9,608 nt of DNA from Candidatus Altimarinota bacterium (GCA_027053135.1 JALUEA010000092.1:1-9608); one strand, 5' to 3'; positions 1 through 7,801 are shown, numbered from the stretch's first letter. Program-made: numbers and translations. Notes: generated from the sequence alone by a model not told the origin.

Positions 1-140
1 GAAATAGATATTATTTTAATAAGCATTGATTTATTTAATATAAATTTTTAATTAAGAAATTTCTATACCTTTTTATAAGTAAATAAGACAAAATATTTTT
101 GTAAAATAATAATACCATATACGTATTTTAATAAAAATTT

Positions 141-449
141 ATGATTAGGCTTATTGTAAAAGATAGTGACGGAGAAGAATTATTCAATGATATTATTGAA
201 GGAGAAATGAATTTTTTAGATGAATGTGCAGAAAATGATGTAGATCTTCCATTTTCATGCCATGCAGGAGCATGTATGAGTTGTAGTGCAAAAGTTGTAA
301 GAGGAATAGAACATGTCAATCAAACACTTGATGGAGAAAAGTATATTGAAACAGATCAAGATGTTCTTCTGTCATGTATTGCTGGTCCAAAACAAGAATC
401 ACTTGATGATGAAGAAGAACATGTTGTAGAACTTGAACTTTTAATGTAA
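141..449 (+). CDS. Plant-type [2Fe-2S] ferredoxin, 102 aa
   Basis: A small soluble electron carrier with one [2Fe-2S] cluster. The ligand pattern is visible as C40-x4-C45-x2-C48, inside the motif SCHAGACMSC, with the fourth ligand C79 about 30 residues later. This is the spacing of chloroplast/cyanobacterial-type ferredoxins (Fer2 fold). The protein has the usual family length. The tail after residue 85 is strongly acidic (DDEEE), as expected for docking to basic partner proteins. An additional cysteine, C29, lies upstream of the cluster loop. The ATG has only A/T-rich sequence before it and no Shine-Dalgarno motif. The gene stands alone: a strong terminator follows it and no reductase or oxygenase partner is next to it, so its electron partner cannot be inferred. 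A weak promoter-like pair (TTAAGA at 52-57, TATAAG at 74-79) lies upstream. The family call is firm; the pathway is unknown. Confidence 0.95.
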   Translation: MIRLIVKDSDGEELFNDIIEGEMNFLDECAENDVDLPFSCHAGACMSCSAKVVRGIEHVNQTLDGEKYIETDQDVLLSCIAGPKQESLDDEEEHVVELELLM

Positions 450-471
450 TACTGTTACTATTTTTTCTCTT

Positions 472-507
472 AAAGAACAATATACAGAGATATATTGTTC
501 TTTTTTT
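472..507 (+). terminator. Rho-independent terminator after the ferredoxin gene
   Basis: A perfect 13-bp stem, AAAGAACAATATA (472-484) paired with its complement at 491-503, encloses a 6-nt loop CAGAGA. The T run continues to 507. The T tract is only on the plus-strand side, so it ends transcription of the ferredoxin and insulates dnaX, which begins 47 bp further on. Confidence 0.9.
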
Positions 508-541
508 CTTATAATAAACACGATATACTATATATATATTT

Positions 542-547
542 TATACT
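542..547 (+). promoter_or_regulatory. Possible -10 box giving a leaderless dnaX transcript
   Basis: TATACT at 542-547 ends 6 nt before the dnaX ATG, which is the spacing at which transcription would start on or next to the start codon. A second TATACT lies at 524-529. No convincing -35 hexamer is present at 16-18 bp. The upstream terminator means dnaX needs its own promoter, and the lack of any Shine-Dalgarno motif fits a leaderless message. The site is inferred from base pattern only, in very AT-rich DNA. Confidence 0.4.
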
Positions 548-553
548 ACCAGT

Positions 554-2227
554 ATGGCTTTATACGGAGACTATAGACCGAAAACATTTTCAGACATGGT
601 TGGACAAGATGCTCCTAAAAATACACTTTTAAATGCTATAAGACTCGGCAGACTTTCTCATGCCTACCTTTTTTGTGGAACACGAGGAACAGGAAAAACT
701 TCTTCTGCACGAATTTTAGCAAAAGCAATAAATTGTACCAATATCACTGAAACAGGTGATCCATGCACACAATGTGAATTATGTATATTAGCAGAAACAG
801 ATCGCCTTACTGATATTATCGAAATTGATGCTGCATCAAATCGAGGAATTGATGAAATTCGAGATCTTCGAGAAAAAGTTTCCTTTGCTCCAAATACAGG
901 AAAAGCAAAAATTTATATCATAGATGAAGTTCATATGCTTACAAAAGAAGCATTTAATGCTCTTTTAAAAACATTAGAAGAGCCTCCTCATCATGCATAT
1001 TTTATTCTTGCAACAACAGAATACCATAAAGTACCAGATACAATTCGATCACGATGTCAAACATTTTTCTTTACGAATATTGAAAAAAACGATATTGTTG
1101 ATAGACTCCAATATATTTGTACAAAAGAAAATTTTGAATATACTCAAGAGGGGTTAGAAATAATCGCAAAACGAGCAAATGGTGGACTGAGAGACGCTAT
1201 TTCTCTTCTTGAACAATCAAGTACTTTCGGACCTATAACCGCTGAACACCTTCAACAAAGCCTTGGTATTATTTCTGCTGATTTTTTAGAAACATTTTTG
1301 ACACATCTTCAAAAAGGACACAGTAATGAAGCATTCGCACAATTAGAAGCATTGCAAAATGAAGGACGAAATATCCAAGAATTTGGAAAAGATTTTCTTG
1401 AATATTTACAAGAAATATTCCACCAATACATTGCTGAAAAAAATGCATTATTACCATGGATTATTGAAGTAATTACTCTTTTTGAAGAAGGATTACAACG
1501 ATCAAAACGGTTTGAAATTCCCCCTCTTGCTCTTGAAATCGCTATAACAAAAACACTTCTTTTAAATAAAGAATTTACCAACCAATTAACACATATTTCA
1601 TCACATACTACTACACACACGGAAGAAAACATCACAAACAATACTCCTGCTAAAAAAGAGAAAGAAAAAGAAAAAGAGAAAGAAAATAACCAATCCCCTT
1701 CTATAGAAAAGACTACAGATGATTTATCTCCTCCTCCAATACCCTCATCACAACAATCATCGCAAGAAAATCCACCATGGGATAATGAGACAACACAAAC
1801 GATTCCATCAAATATAATCCCAAAAAACGAAAAAGATTCTCACACAACAGAGAATCAAAATAATCATCTCATACAACAGCAAAAAGAAAATAATACTATA
1901 GATCCTATAGATCCTCCAGAACCAGATGAAATACTTCCTATTGTTCAATCTCAATGGAAAACACTCTGTTCAATGCTTCCAAAAACGGTAAAATTGTATT
2001 TATCAGAATATGGATCTGCAATAGAATATACAGATGGTATTTTAACCATTGAAATAAAAGGTGATTTTGCTAAAAAATTAATCAATACTGAAAAAAATAT
2101 TACTCTCATGCGTGAAAAATTTTCTTATTTTCTTAATACGAATCTGCAAATTCATATTCACGAAAAACAAGAAACAACCGCAAATACATTATCACACGAA
2201 GAAGTTGAAGGATTGTTACAATTTTAA
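554..2227 (+). CDS. dnaX: DNA polymerase III subunit gamma/tau (clamp loader ATPase), 557 aa
   Basis: The AAA+ motor of the clamp loader, which opens and loads the beta sliding clamp at the replication fork. Visible in order: the N-terminal YRPKTFSDMVGQ box (7-18), Walker A GTRGTGKTS (42-50), zinc-binding cysteines C61, C71, C74 and C77, Walker B DEVH (124-127), sensor-1 ATTE (153-156), the SRC arginine finger (R167) and sensor-2 GGLRDA (R213). The collar helices are followed by a linker of about 110 residues (roughly 347-460) rich in N, T, K, E, Q, S and P, including a KE repeat. A compact C-terminal domain (about 462-545, starting near SQWKTLC) resembles domain III seen in other DnaX proteins. 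The length is between E. coli gamma and tau. There is no Shine-Dalgarno motif. The gene leads a cluster, with the TMEM43-family gene 11 bp downstream; the common ybaB-recR neighbours are absent. Confidence 0.97.
   Translation: MALYGDYRPKTFSDMVGQDAPKNTLLNAIRLGRLSHAYLFCGTRGTGKTSSARILAKAINCTNITETGDPCTQCELCILAETDRLTDIIEIDAASNRGIDEIRDLREKVSFAPNTGKAKIYIIDEVHMLTKEAFNALLKTLEEPPHHAYFILATTEYHKVPDTIRSRCQTFFFTNIEKNDIVDRLQYICTKENFEYTQEGLEIIAKRANGGLRDAISLLEQSSTFGPITAEHLQQSLGIISADFLETFLTHLQKGHSNEAFAQLEALQNEGRNIQEFGKDFLEYLQEIFHQYIAEKNALLPWIIEVITLFEEGLQRSKRFEIPPLALEIAITKTLLLNKEFTNQLTHISSHTTTHTEENITNNTPAKKEKEKEKEKENNQSPSIEKTTDDLSPPPIPSSQQSSQENPPWDNETTQTIPSNIIPKNEKDSHTTENQNNHLIQQQKENNTIDPIDPPEPDEILPIVQSQWKTLCSMLPKTVKLYLSEYGSAIEYTDGILTIEIKGDFAKKLINTEKNITLMREKFSYFLNTNLQIHIHEKQETTANTLSHEEVEGLLQF
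1652..1686 (+). repeat. All-purine A/G tract in dnaX encoding a Lys-Glu repeat
   Basis: Thirty-five consecutive purines encode alternating Lys/Glu from residue 367 in the disordered linker of DnaX. The -1 frame reaches a TAA at 1687-1689 directly after the tract, and the +1 frame reaches TAG at 1704-1706. Any slippage here would therefore yield a short gamma-like product of about 378-384 residues. The longest A run is only six (1652-1657), so slippage is possible but not well supported. Confidence 0.7.
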
Positions 2228-2238
2228 AATATAACACC

Positions 2239-3279
2239 ATGGAAATTACATCTTCAATAAAAAGAATTTTAATAGGAACTCTTTTGCTTTTTACATCTCT
2301 TGTTCTTTTTTTTCTAAACGAAGAAGGACCAAAAACATCGGATATTGCCCGAACTGCAAAAGAGATCAAAACAATAACAGCAGAAAATCAGAAGAACCTT
2401 CACAATACACTTATTGCTTTTCATGGAACCTTAGAAACTCCAGAACAACTTGAAGATCTCTATCTCAAAAAAGGAAAGTATATTCAAATTAACAGAATCG
2501 TAGAAACATATACGACCGATTCAACACGTAACATAAATACCGATAATCCAAAAAACAAAATACGATATATATGGAAAGAAAACACCAATAGCCAAAATAC
2601 AATACAAAATTATTATGATAATACAATCTTAAAAAGTGTTTCAAAAACAGCTCATACCATTACTTTAAATGGATATAAACTTTCTGTCGATACTCTTACA
2701 CTTCCAAAAGCAAAAGATTTACTCCTTACACGAGAAAATACAATAGAAACAGATAATACACTTCTCCTCAACCAAAAATACTTATTTAATGGAAAAGGAT
2801 CACTCAATGATCCCAAAATTGGAGATGTAAGAATTCATTATACTGTTATTTCTTCTCCATCAGATCCTGTTACCTTTTTTGGAACAATCAACCCACTTTC
2901 AAAAACACTTTCTCCATATTCTGATACTTATTATACGAAAAATGTATCACTATATAGAGTATTTAATGCTGATAAAAATAGTGCTATTCAAGAATTACAA
3001 AATGAAGAAAACCATTCTTCGTGGATATTTCGATTTATCGCTTTTACAGTACTATGGATTGGATTACTTCTTCTCATTGCACCATTCCATAAAGTAATAA
3101 AAAATATTCCATTTATTGGAAAAATGAAAAGCATTGGTATAATTCTTATCGCTGGAATATGTGCGATACTTCTATCAAGTATTATTCTATTTACACTACA
3201 CCTCTTTTATAAAGGCGTATTTATAATTGGAGGTATACTCTTTATACTCTTCGGAATAATAATATTCTATAAAAAATAA
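2239..3279 (+). CDS. TMEM43/LUMA-family membrane protein, 346 aa
   Basis: A membrane protein with one N-terminal transmembrane helix (about 7-26) ending in the family's FLNEEG-like turn. A large extracytoplasmic domain of about 230 residues follows, then three C-terminal transmembrane segments (about 262-287, 297-325 and 326-344). Family hallmarks are the HGTLETPEQLED stretch (62-73), an INRIVETYT segment (84-92) followed by a Y-x-W motif at 110-112, and GDVRIHYTVISSP (195-207) before a segment ending in SPY (225-227). Bacterial TMEM43 proteins have no firmly established role; in animals the protein is an inner-nuclear/ER membrane protein. It lies 11 bp after dnaX and 3 bp before the MutS fragment, so the three are probably cotranscribed. 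There is no Shine-Dalgarno motif. The family assignment rests on motif and topology recognition, not a search. Confidence 0.8.
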   Translation: MEITSSIKRILIGTLLLFTSLVLFFLNEEGPKTSDIARTAKEIKTITAENQKNLHNTLIAFHGTLETPEQLEDLYLKKGKYIQINRIVETYTTDSTRNINTDNPKNKIRYIWKENTNSQNTIQNYYDNTILKSVSKTAHTITLNGYKLSVDTLTLPKAKDLLLTRENTIETDNTLLLNQKYLFNGKGSLNDPKIGDVRIHYTVISSPSDPVTFFGTINPLSKTLSPYSDTYYTKNVSLYRVFNADKNSAIQELQNEENHSSWIFRFIAFTVLWIGLLLLIAPFHKVIKNIPFIGKMKSIGIILIAGICAILLSSIILFTLHLFYKGVFIIGGILFILFGIIIFYKK

Positions 3280-3282
3280 AAA

Positions 3283-4698
3283 ATGAGTACCCTCAGCACA
3301 CCATCATCGCTTAAAGAACTTGCAAATCTATTACGATCAGCACTAATAGAACTTCCAAGTGCCGATAATTTTATTGCTGAAGGATTTGATACAGAACTTG
3401 ATACCTATCGAAATTTATCTCAAGGAGGAAAAGAAGAACTCATACGAATTAATACAAAAGAAAAAGAAAAAACAGGAATACCAAGTTTAAAAATAAAATA
3501 TAATAAAGTAATTGGGTATTTCTTTGAAGTAACAGCAATTCATACAAAAAATATCCCAGAGTATTTTATACATCGTCAAACATTAAAAAATGTTTCTCGA
3601 TACACTACTCCAGAACTTTCCGAATTCGATACAAAAATTCAAAATGCACAATTTCAATATGAACAACGACAAGAAGAAATTCGGTCTCATCTAGAAAACA
3701 GTATTACAAACGCATCATCTTCTCTCCAAAAACTTGCAAAACATATAGCAAAGGCAGATATTTCTCAAAATTTTGCATTTTTAGCAAAAAAACAACGCCT
3801 TATAAAACCGCATATTACAGAAACACAAAACAAACTCGAAATTACAGAAGGAAGACATATTGTTATAGAAACAAATCTTGCAAAAGAAAGTAAACGATTT
3901 ATTCCCAATACAATCAGTATGAGCAATACCAATTGCTTTCATTTAATAACAGGTCCAAATATGGCAGGGAAATCAACATTCTTGCGACAAAATGCCCTTA
4001 TTCTTTATCTCGCACATATTGGAAGTTTTGTTCCTGCAAAAAGTGCGACTATACCAATTTGCGACAATATCTTTACACGAATAGGATCTGGAGATTCTCT
4101 TACCACAGGAGAATCAACATTTTTAGTTGAAATGCAAGAAGCATCAAAAATACTACGCCATGCAACAAATAAAAGCTTTGTAATACTCGATGAACTTGGA
4201 AGAGGAACATCAACATATGATGGACTTGCTTTAGCATGGGCTATCACAGAATTTTTACACGATAAAAAAGTAAAAACACTTTTCGCGACACATTATCATG
4301 AACTTATTCATGTTGTACACACATTACCAAACGCAAAAAATTTTTCCGCACGAATCCTTGAAGATAAAAAACAAGGAATAATCTTTTTACACCAAATATT
4401 TGAAGGAGGAGCAGAAAAAAGTTTTGGAATTGAAGTCGCAAAACTAGCAGGTCTTCCAAATTCTATTATTACACGAGCAGAAAAAATCTTGTTACAACTT
4501 GAAAATACTGAAACAAAAAAAAATTCTTCAAATAATGCACAAAGCAGTTTATTTGAAGAACCGAATATAACACTCTCTAAACAAAATAAAACACAACAAG
4601 ATATGATATGTAACCAAATTAAAACACTTAATCTCAATACCATGACACCACTTGAAGTATTTCAAAAAATGGCAGAAATACAAAAACTTCTACCGTAA
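3283..4698 (+). CDS. mutS: N-terminally truncated MutS (ATPase half only), 471 aa
   Basis: The C-terminal half of a MutS1-type mismatch-repair ATPase. Residue 1 corresponds to about residue 390 of E. coli MutS (853 aa), because Walker A is at 224-232 here against 614-622 there. Retained are the second half of the core/clamp region (the TGIPSLKIKYNKVIGY block at 64-79), Walker A GPNMAGKST, the GESTFLVEM signature (276-284), Walker B with DELGRGTST (303-311), the LFATHYHE switch, the dimerisation helix-turn-helix region, a beta-clamp-binding motif QSSLF (420-424) and the terminal TPLEVFQKM helix. Missing are domain I (mismatch binding), the connector and the first half of the core. No MutS-like sequence lies upstream, where the TMEM43 gene occupies the space. 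All ATPase motifs are intact over 471 open codons, which favours a maintained protein over decay. The TAA ends 9 bp inside the convergent protease gene. Confidence 0.93.
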   Translation: MSTLSTPSSLKELANLLRSALIELPSADNFIAEGFDTELDTYRNLSQGGKEELIRINTKEKEKTGIPSLKIKYNKVIGYFFEVTAIHTKNIPEYFIHRQTLKNVSRYTTPELSEFDTKIQNAQFQYEQRQEEIRSHLENSITNASSSLQKLAKHIAKADISQNFAFLAKKQRLIKPHITETQNKLEITEGRHIVIETNLAKESKRFIPNTISMSNTNCFHLITGPNMAGKSTFLRQNALILYLAHIGSFVPAKSATIPICDNIFTRIGSGDSLTTGESTFLVEMQEASKILRHATNKSFVILDELGRGTSTYDGLALAWAITEFLHDKKVKTLFATHYHELIHVVHTLPNAKNFSARILEDKKQGIIFLHQIFEGGAEKSFGIEVAKLAGLPNSIITRAEKILLQLENTETKKNSSNNAQSSLFEEPNITLSKQNKTQQDMICNQIKTLNLNTMTPLEVFQKMAEIQKLLP

Positions 4699-6402
4699 TC
4701 GTCTTTTTGCTTCATAAAAATAACTTTCATCACTTTGATCAGATAATTCATAATCTGGTTTTACTCCTACTTTATGAATAATATTTTGCAATGGAGATCG
4801 GAACTCTGCTGTTGTTATTTTTACAAATCCTCTTGGAAGCGAAAATAATTGTTGCGCTATTCCTTTTCCAAATGATGTTGTCCCAATAATATCCCCCCTC
4901 TCATAATCTTTAACAGCTGCTGAGAAAATTTCTGAAGCACTTGCACTATACTTATTCTGAAATACTACCAATGGAACTTTTGTATAATTCGCACTTCCAT
5001 CAACATAATAAATATCCTCATCTCCTTTCGCATTATATAACCGTACGGCAATAGAACCTTTTGGTAAAATCTCTCCTAACATCTCTTGTGCAACATTCAT
5101 CAATCCTCCTGGATTAAACCGTAAATCAATAATAATTCCTCGTATCCCAGAATTTGGAGTGATATGTTCTCGAAGAATATTCTGAAAATCTCTTGCCGTA
5201 AACGATTTAAACGATCGAACCTTAATCCATAAAATATGATCTTTTACCTCACTACTCACTGTTGAGTAATTTTTTATAAACACTTTTTCTCGAATAAACG
5301 ATTTTGTAAGTGTTTTTCCATTTCTTTTAATCGTAAGAAAAGAAGAAGTACCAACTTTTCCCTTAATTTTTTTTACACTTTCTGATACCGACAATGAAAG
5401 AATACTCTCTCCATCTACTCCTGTAATCACATCTCCTACTTGTAAATGTGCAATTTCAGCAGGACTATCTTTAAAAATTTCTGTAATAACTAATCCTCCT
5501 TCAGTTGCGGGCTGTATAGCAACGCCTAATCCAGCATATTCTTTTTCAAGTTCTGGCTCTTCATTTATATAATTTTTAAATTCATCAGCTTTTTTAGGTG
5601 GTAAATATACAGAATACGGATCACCTAATGATTCTACCATTCCAGAAATAGCAGCATCTTCAAGTTTTTCACTCTTTAATTCTGATTTTCGTAAGTACTG
5701 AGACTGCAATAATGTTTCTACTTTTTGTATATTTTTAAGGCCAGAAGAAACATGCGGTTTTACTATAATAGTATTCTTTGATACTGCATCATGCTTTAAA
5801 CCATTAACAATATACAACATCCATATCGCATCTTCTTTTGTAAGATACGCATATGGCTTAACTTCTTTGAATGTACTATCTGATGATGCTTTATTTCGTA
5901 AAATTCTTTTCTGAAGTGCTGTAATAATAATATTTCGATCTTTCGCAGATTTCGGTAAATCATGCCAATGTTTTTGAATATCTCCATCAGAATTCGGCAA
6001 TACAGAAATTCCTTCTAATGCAAACAACATTTTTACTGCTTCTATTCGTCGTAATTTTTTATGCTTTAAAAATTTCCCATCAGGTTCAAATTGACTCAAT
6101 ATATTCAAAGCATACCCTGCCGAAACATAATTATTTGGCTTTTTTATATCTCTAAACACCTCTGAAATATGTGGATCTGCATATCTCTCAACTGCAATAT
6201 TTTCATTCTTTAAAATCCATTCTAAAAATTCTTCCCGTTTAATAAATCTATATCCACGAAACGAAAGTTTTTTTTCAGTTTCTGTAAAGACTTTTGTTGT
6301 ATCTGCTACACGTTGTACATACGAAGGTACTGTATCAGAAAATCCAAATGTTGTTCCTGAAAAAAAACTTACTCCCAATACCCCTAAAATAAACCTTTTC
6401 AT
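4690..6402 (-). CDS. Exported S41 carboxy-terminal-processing protease with PDZ and SLH-like repeats, 570 aa
   Basis: A secreted or surface serine protease of the CtpA/Prc type. Residues 1-20 form a signal peptide (basic MKR, hydrophobic core, end near TFG). Residues about 47-200 look like degenerate S-layer-homology repeats: REEFLEWIL at 56-64; FRDI (83-86) with LRRIEAVKML (117-126); WHDLP (146-150) with LTKEDAIWML (187-196). The S41 part has MVESLGDPYSVYLPP (255-269), a PDZ domain (about 288-372, with GLGVAI and VGDVITGVDG), the IIIDLRFNPGGL strand-loop (423-434), and the catalytic dyad Ser488 (in YSASASEIF) and Lys513 (in FGKG), 25 residues apart as in characterised Ctp enzymes. It lies 52 bp downstream of enolase on the same strand and may be cotranscribed with it. 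It ends in TAG and overlaps the convergent mutS by 9 bp. The SLH call is weaker than the protease call. Confidence 0.93.
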   Translation of the reverse strand: MKRFILGVLGVSFFSGTTFGFSDTVPSYVQRVADTTKVFTETEKKLSFRGYRFIKREEFLEWILKNENIAVERYADPHISEVFRDIKKPNNYVSAGYALNILSQFEPDGKFLKHKKLRRIEAVKMLFALEGISVLPNSDGDIQKHWHDLPKSAKDRNIIITALQKRILRNKASSDSTFKEVKPYAYLTKEDAIWMLYIVNGLKHDAVSKNTIIVKPHVSSGLKNIQKVETLLQSQYLRKSELKSEKLEDAAISGMVESLGDPYSVYLPPKKADEFKNYINEEPELEKEYAGLGVAIQPATEGGLVITEIFKDSPAEIAHLQVGDVITGVDGESILSLSVSESVKKIKGKVGTSSFLTIKRNGKTLTKSFIREKVFIKNYSTVSSEVKDHILWIKVRSFKSFTARDFQNILREHITPNSGIRGIIIDLRFNPGGLMNVAQEMLGEILPKGSIAVRLYNAKGDEDIYYVDGSANYTKVPLVVFQNKYSASASEIFSAAVKDYERGDIIGTTSFGKGIAQQLFSLPRGFVKITTAEFRSPLQNIIHKVGVKPDYELSDQSDESYFYEAKRRLR

Positions 6403-6454
6403 ATTTTTCTTTAAATAATATTTTTTCTATTTAAGACAATTTTACAATACCATA

Positions 6455-7732
6455 TTACCGAATTTTCCCCTGAAATGGAATATGTTCTCCTGCTTGTTGT
6501 GACCGTTCTTCTATTCGTAATAATTCATTATATTTTGCGATTCTATCACTTCGAGAAAGTGATCCTGTTTTAATCTGTCCTGTTCCTAATCCCACTGCAA
6601 GATGAGCGATTGTTGAATCTTCACTTTCTCCACTTCTATGTGACATAACAGCAGTCCATCCTGCTTTATGTGTCATCGCAACAGCTTCAATTGTTTCTGT
6701 TAATGTTCCTATTTGATTTGCTTTAATCAATACAGAATTTGCTAATTTCTTTTCTATCCCCATTTGAATTCGTTTTGTATTTGTTACAAATAAATCATCT
6801 CCCACTAATTGCATTGTATCTCCAAGTTTTTGTTGTAGTACTTCAAAACCATCAAAATCATCTTCAGCAAATCCATCTTCTAAAGAAATAATTGGATATT
6901 TCGATTTTAAATCTGCATAATACTCTACTAATTCTGAAACTGCTAATTTCTTTCCATCGACAGTATACATTTCATTTTCAAAAAATTCTGATGCTGCTGC
7001 ATCCATTGCAATTTCAACTTTATCTGCATGTCCAGCTTGTTTTGCTGCTTCTAAAATCATTTCAATTGCTTCTTCATTTTTTGCAAGTCGAGGAGCAAAT
7101 CCCCCCTCATCTCCGACTGCTGTTACATAATTCTTCTCTGATAATATTTTTTTTAATGTATGAAACACTTCTGCCCCAATTTGTAATGCCTCAGAAAAAG
7201 TTTTTGCCCCCGTTGGGAAAATCATAAACTCTTGAATTTCTAATCCTGAATCTGCATGCGTTCCTCCATTAATTACATTCATCATTGGAGTTGGCATTTT
7301 CATTGTCGGATTTCCTGCTAAATCATTTACATATTGGTACAAGGCTTGTCCTTTTGAAAGCGCTGCCGCTTTCGCTGTTGCTAACGAAACCCCTAAAATT
7401 GCATTCGCTCCTAAATTTCCTTTTTGTTCTGTACCATCTGCATCTTTCATCAACTGATCTAATGCTTTTTGATCAAAAGCATCTTTTCCAATAACAAGAT
7501 CTGCTAAAATAGTATTTACATTCTGTACTGCCTTTAACACTCCTTTTCCCATATAAACAGATTTATCTCCATCTCGTAACTCAACTGCTTCATGAATTCC
7601 GGTAGATGCACCTGAAGGAACAATTACTGATCCAAATGATTTATCTGATAATGTCACCTCTACCTCTACTGTTGGATTTCCTCGAGAATCTAATACTTGC
7701 CGAGCGTGTACTTTTGTAATAGTTACAGACAT
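6455..7732 (-). CDS. eno: Enolase (phosphopyruvate hydratase), 425 aa
   Basis: Converts 2-phosphoglycerate to phosphoenolpyruvate in glycolysis, in the cytoplasm. It is full length and highly conserved. Visible are [14 protein letters not shown] (13-26), the mobile loop GASTG (41-45), [14 protein letters not shown] (105-118) and [18 protein letters not shown] (156-173). Catalytic Glu209 is in GDEGGFAP and catalytic Lys337 in LIKANQIG. The Mg ligands are Asp244, Glu285 and Asp312. The phosphate-binding loop [10 protein letters not shown] lies at 364-373, and Lys388 in GQIKTG. It is the first gene of a minus-strand pair with the S41 protease. No other glycolytic gene is adjacent. The ATG is preceded by an A/T-rich leader with no Shine-Dalgarno motif, and the start is fixed by the usual enolase N-terminus. 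Confidence 0.98.
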   Translation of the reverse strand: MSVTITKVHARQVLDSRGNPTVEVEVTLSDKSFGSVIVPSGASTGIHEAVELRDGDKSVYMGKGVLKAVQNVNTILADLVIGKDAFDQKALDQLMKDADGTEQKGNLGANAILGVSLATAKAAALSKGQALYQYVNDLAGNPTMKMPTPMMNVINGGTHADSGLEIQEFMIFPTGAKTFSEALQIGAEVFHTLKKILSEKNYVTAVGDEGGFAPRLAKNEEAIEMILEAAKQAGHADKVEIAMDAAASEFFENEMYTVDGKKLAVSELVEYYADLKSKYPIISLEDGFAEDDFDGFEVLQQKLGDTMQLVGDDLFVTNTKRIQMGIEKKLANSVLIKANQIGTLTETIEAVAMTHKAGWTAVMSHRSGESEDSTIAHLAVGLGTGQIKTGSLSRSDRIAKYNELLRIEERSQQAGEHIPFQGKIR

Positions 7733-7754
7733 AAGAAATTATGTAAAAAATAAA

Positions 7755-7782
7755 TTTGTAAAAAGTGTATCAAAAATGACAA
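7755..7782 (-). promoter_or_regulatory. Candidate enolase promoter
   Basis: Read on the minus strand, TTGTCA (7782-7777, five of six matches to the -35 consensus) is followed after 16 bp by TACAAA (7760-7755, four of six matches to -10). This would start transcription near 7748, about 15 nt before the enolase ATG. It is a base-pattern prediction in AT-rich DNA, where chance matches are common. Confidence 0.3.
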
Positions 7783-7797
7783 TATATACAATATATT
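7781..7797. repeat. Small dyad in the divergent eno-tilS region
   Basis: AATATAT (7781-7787) and ATATATT (7791-7797) form a perfect 7-bp inverted repeat around ACA. It abuts the predicted -35 boxes of both divergent promoters, so a shared operator is conceivable. The arms are pure A/T, which makes a chance origin quite possible. Confidence 0.35.
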
Positions 7798-7801
7798 TTC
7801 T

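Noticed and set aside
1..51. Open frame 1 from the window edge to a TAA at 49-51, possibly the end of an upstream gene
   Set aside because: Only 16 codons with no recognisable motif; it cannot be told from chance.
1651..1658. AAAAAAG in dnaX as an E. coli-like -1 frameshift heptamer
   Set aside because: In the dnaX frame it reads AAA AAA G, not A AAA AAG, and the preceding base is T, so the X-XXY-YYZ phasing needed for tandem -1 slippage is missing.
4681..4709. CAAAAA ... TTTTTG pairing across the mutS/S41 overlap as a bidirectional terminator
   Set aside because: A 6-bp, mostly A-T stem with a 17-nt loop is unlikely to be stable enough to terminate transcription.
111..6455. AATACCATAT occurs before the ferredoxin gene (111-120) and after enolase (6446-6455)
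   Set aside because: A 10-mer of mostly A/T seen twice in differing contexts is expected by chance in AT-rich DNA; the flanks do not match.
6892..7227. 111-codon plus-strand open frame opposite enolase, plus similar ones opposite dnaX, mutS and tilS
   Set aside because: Low-complexity Leu/Ser/Phe-rich or biased translations lying inside highly conserved genes; these are antisense shadows of codon bias.
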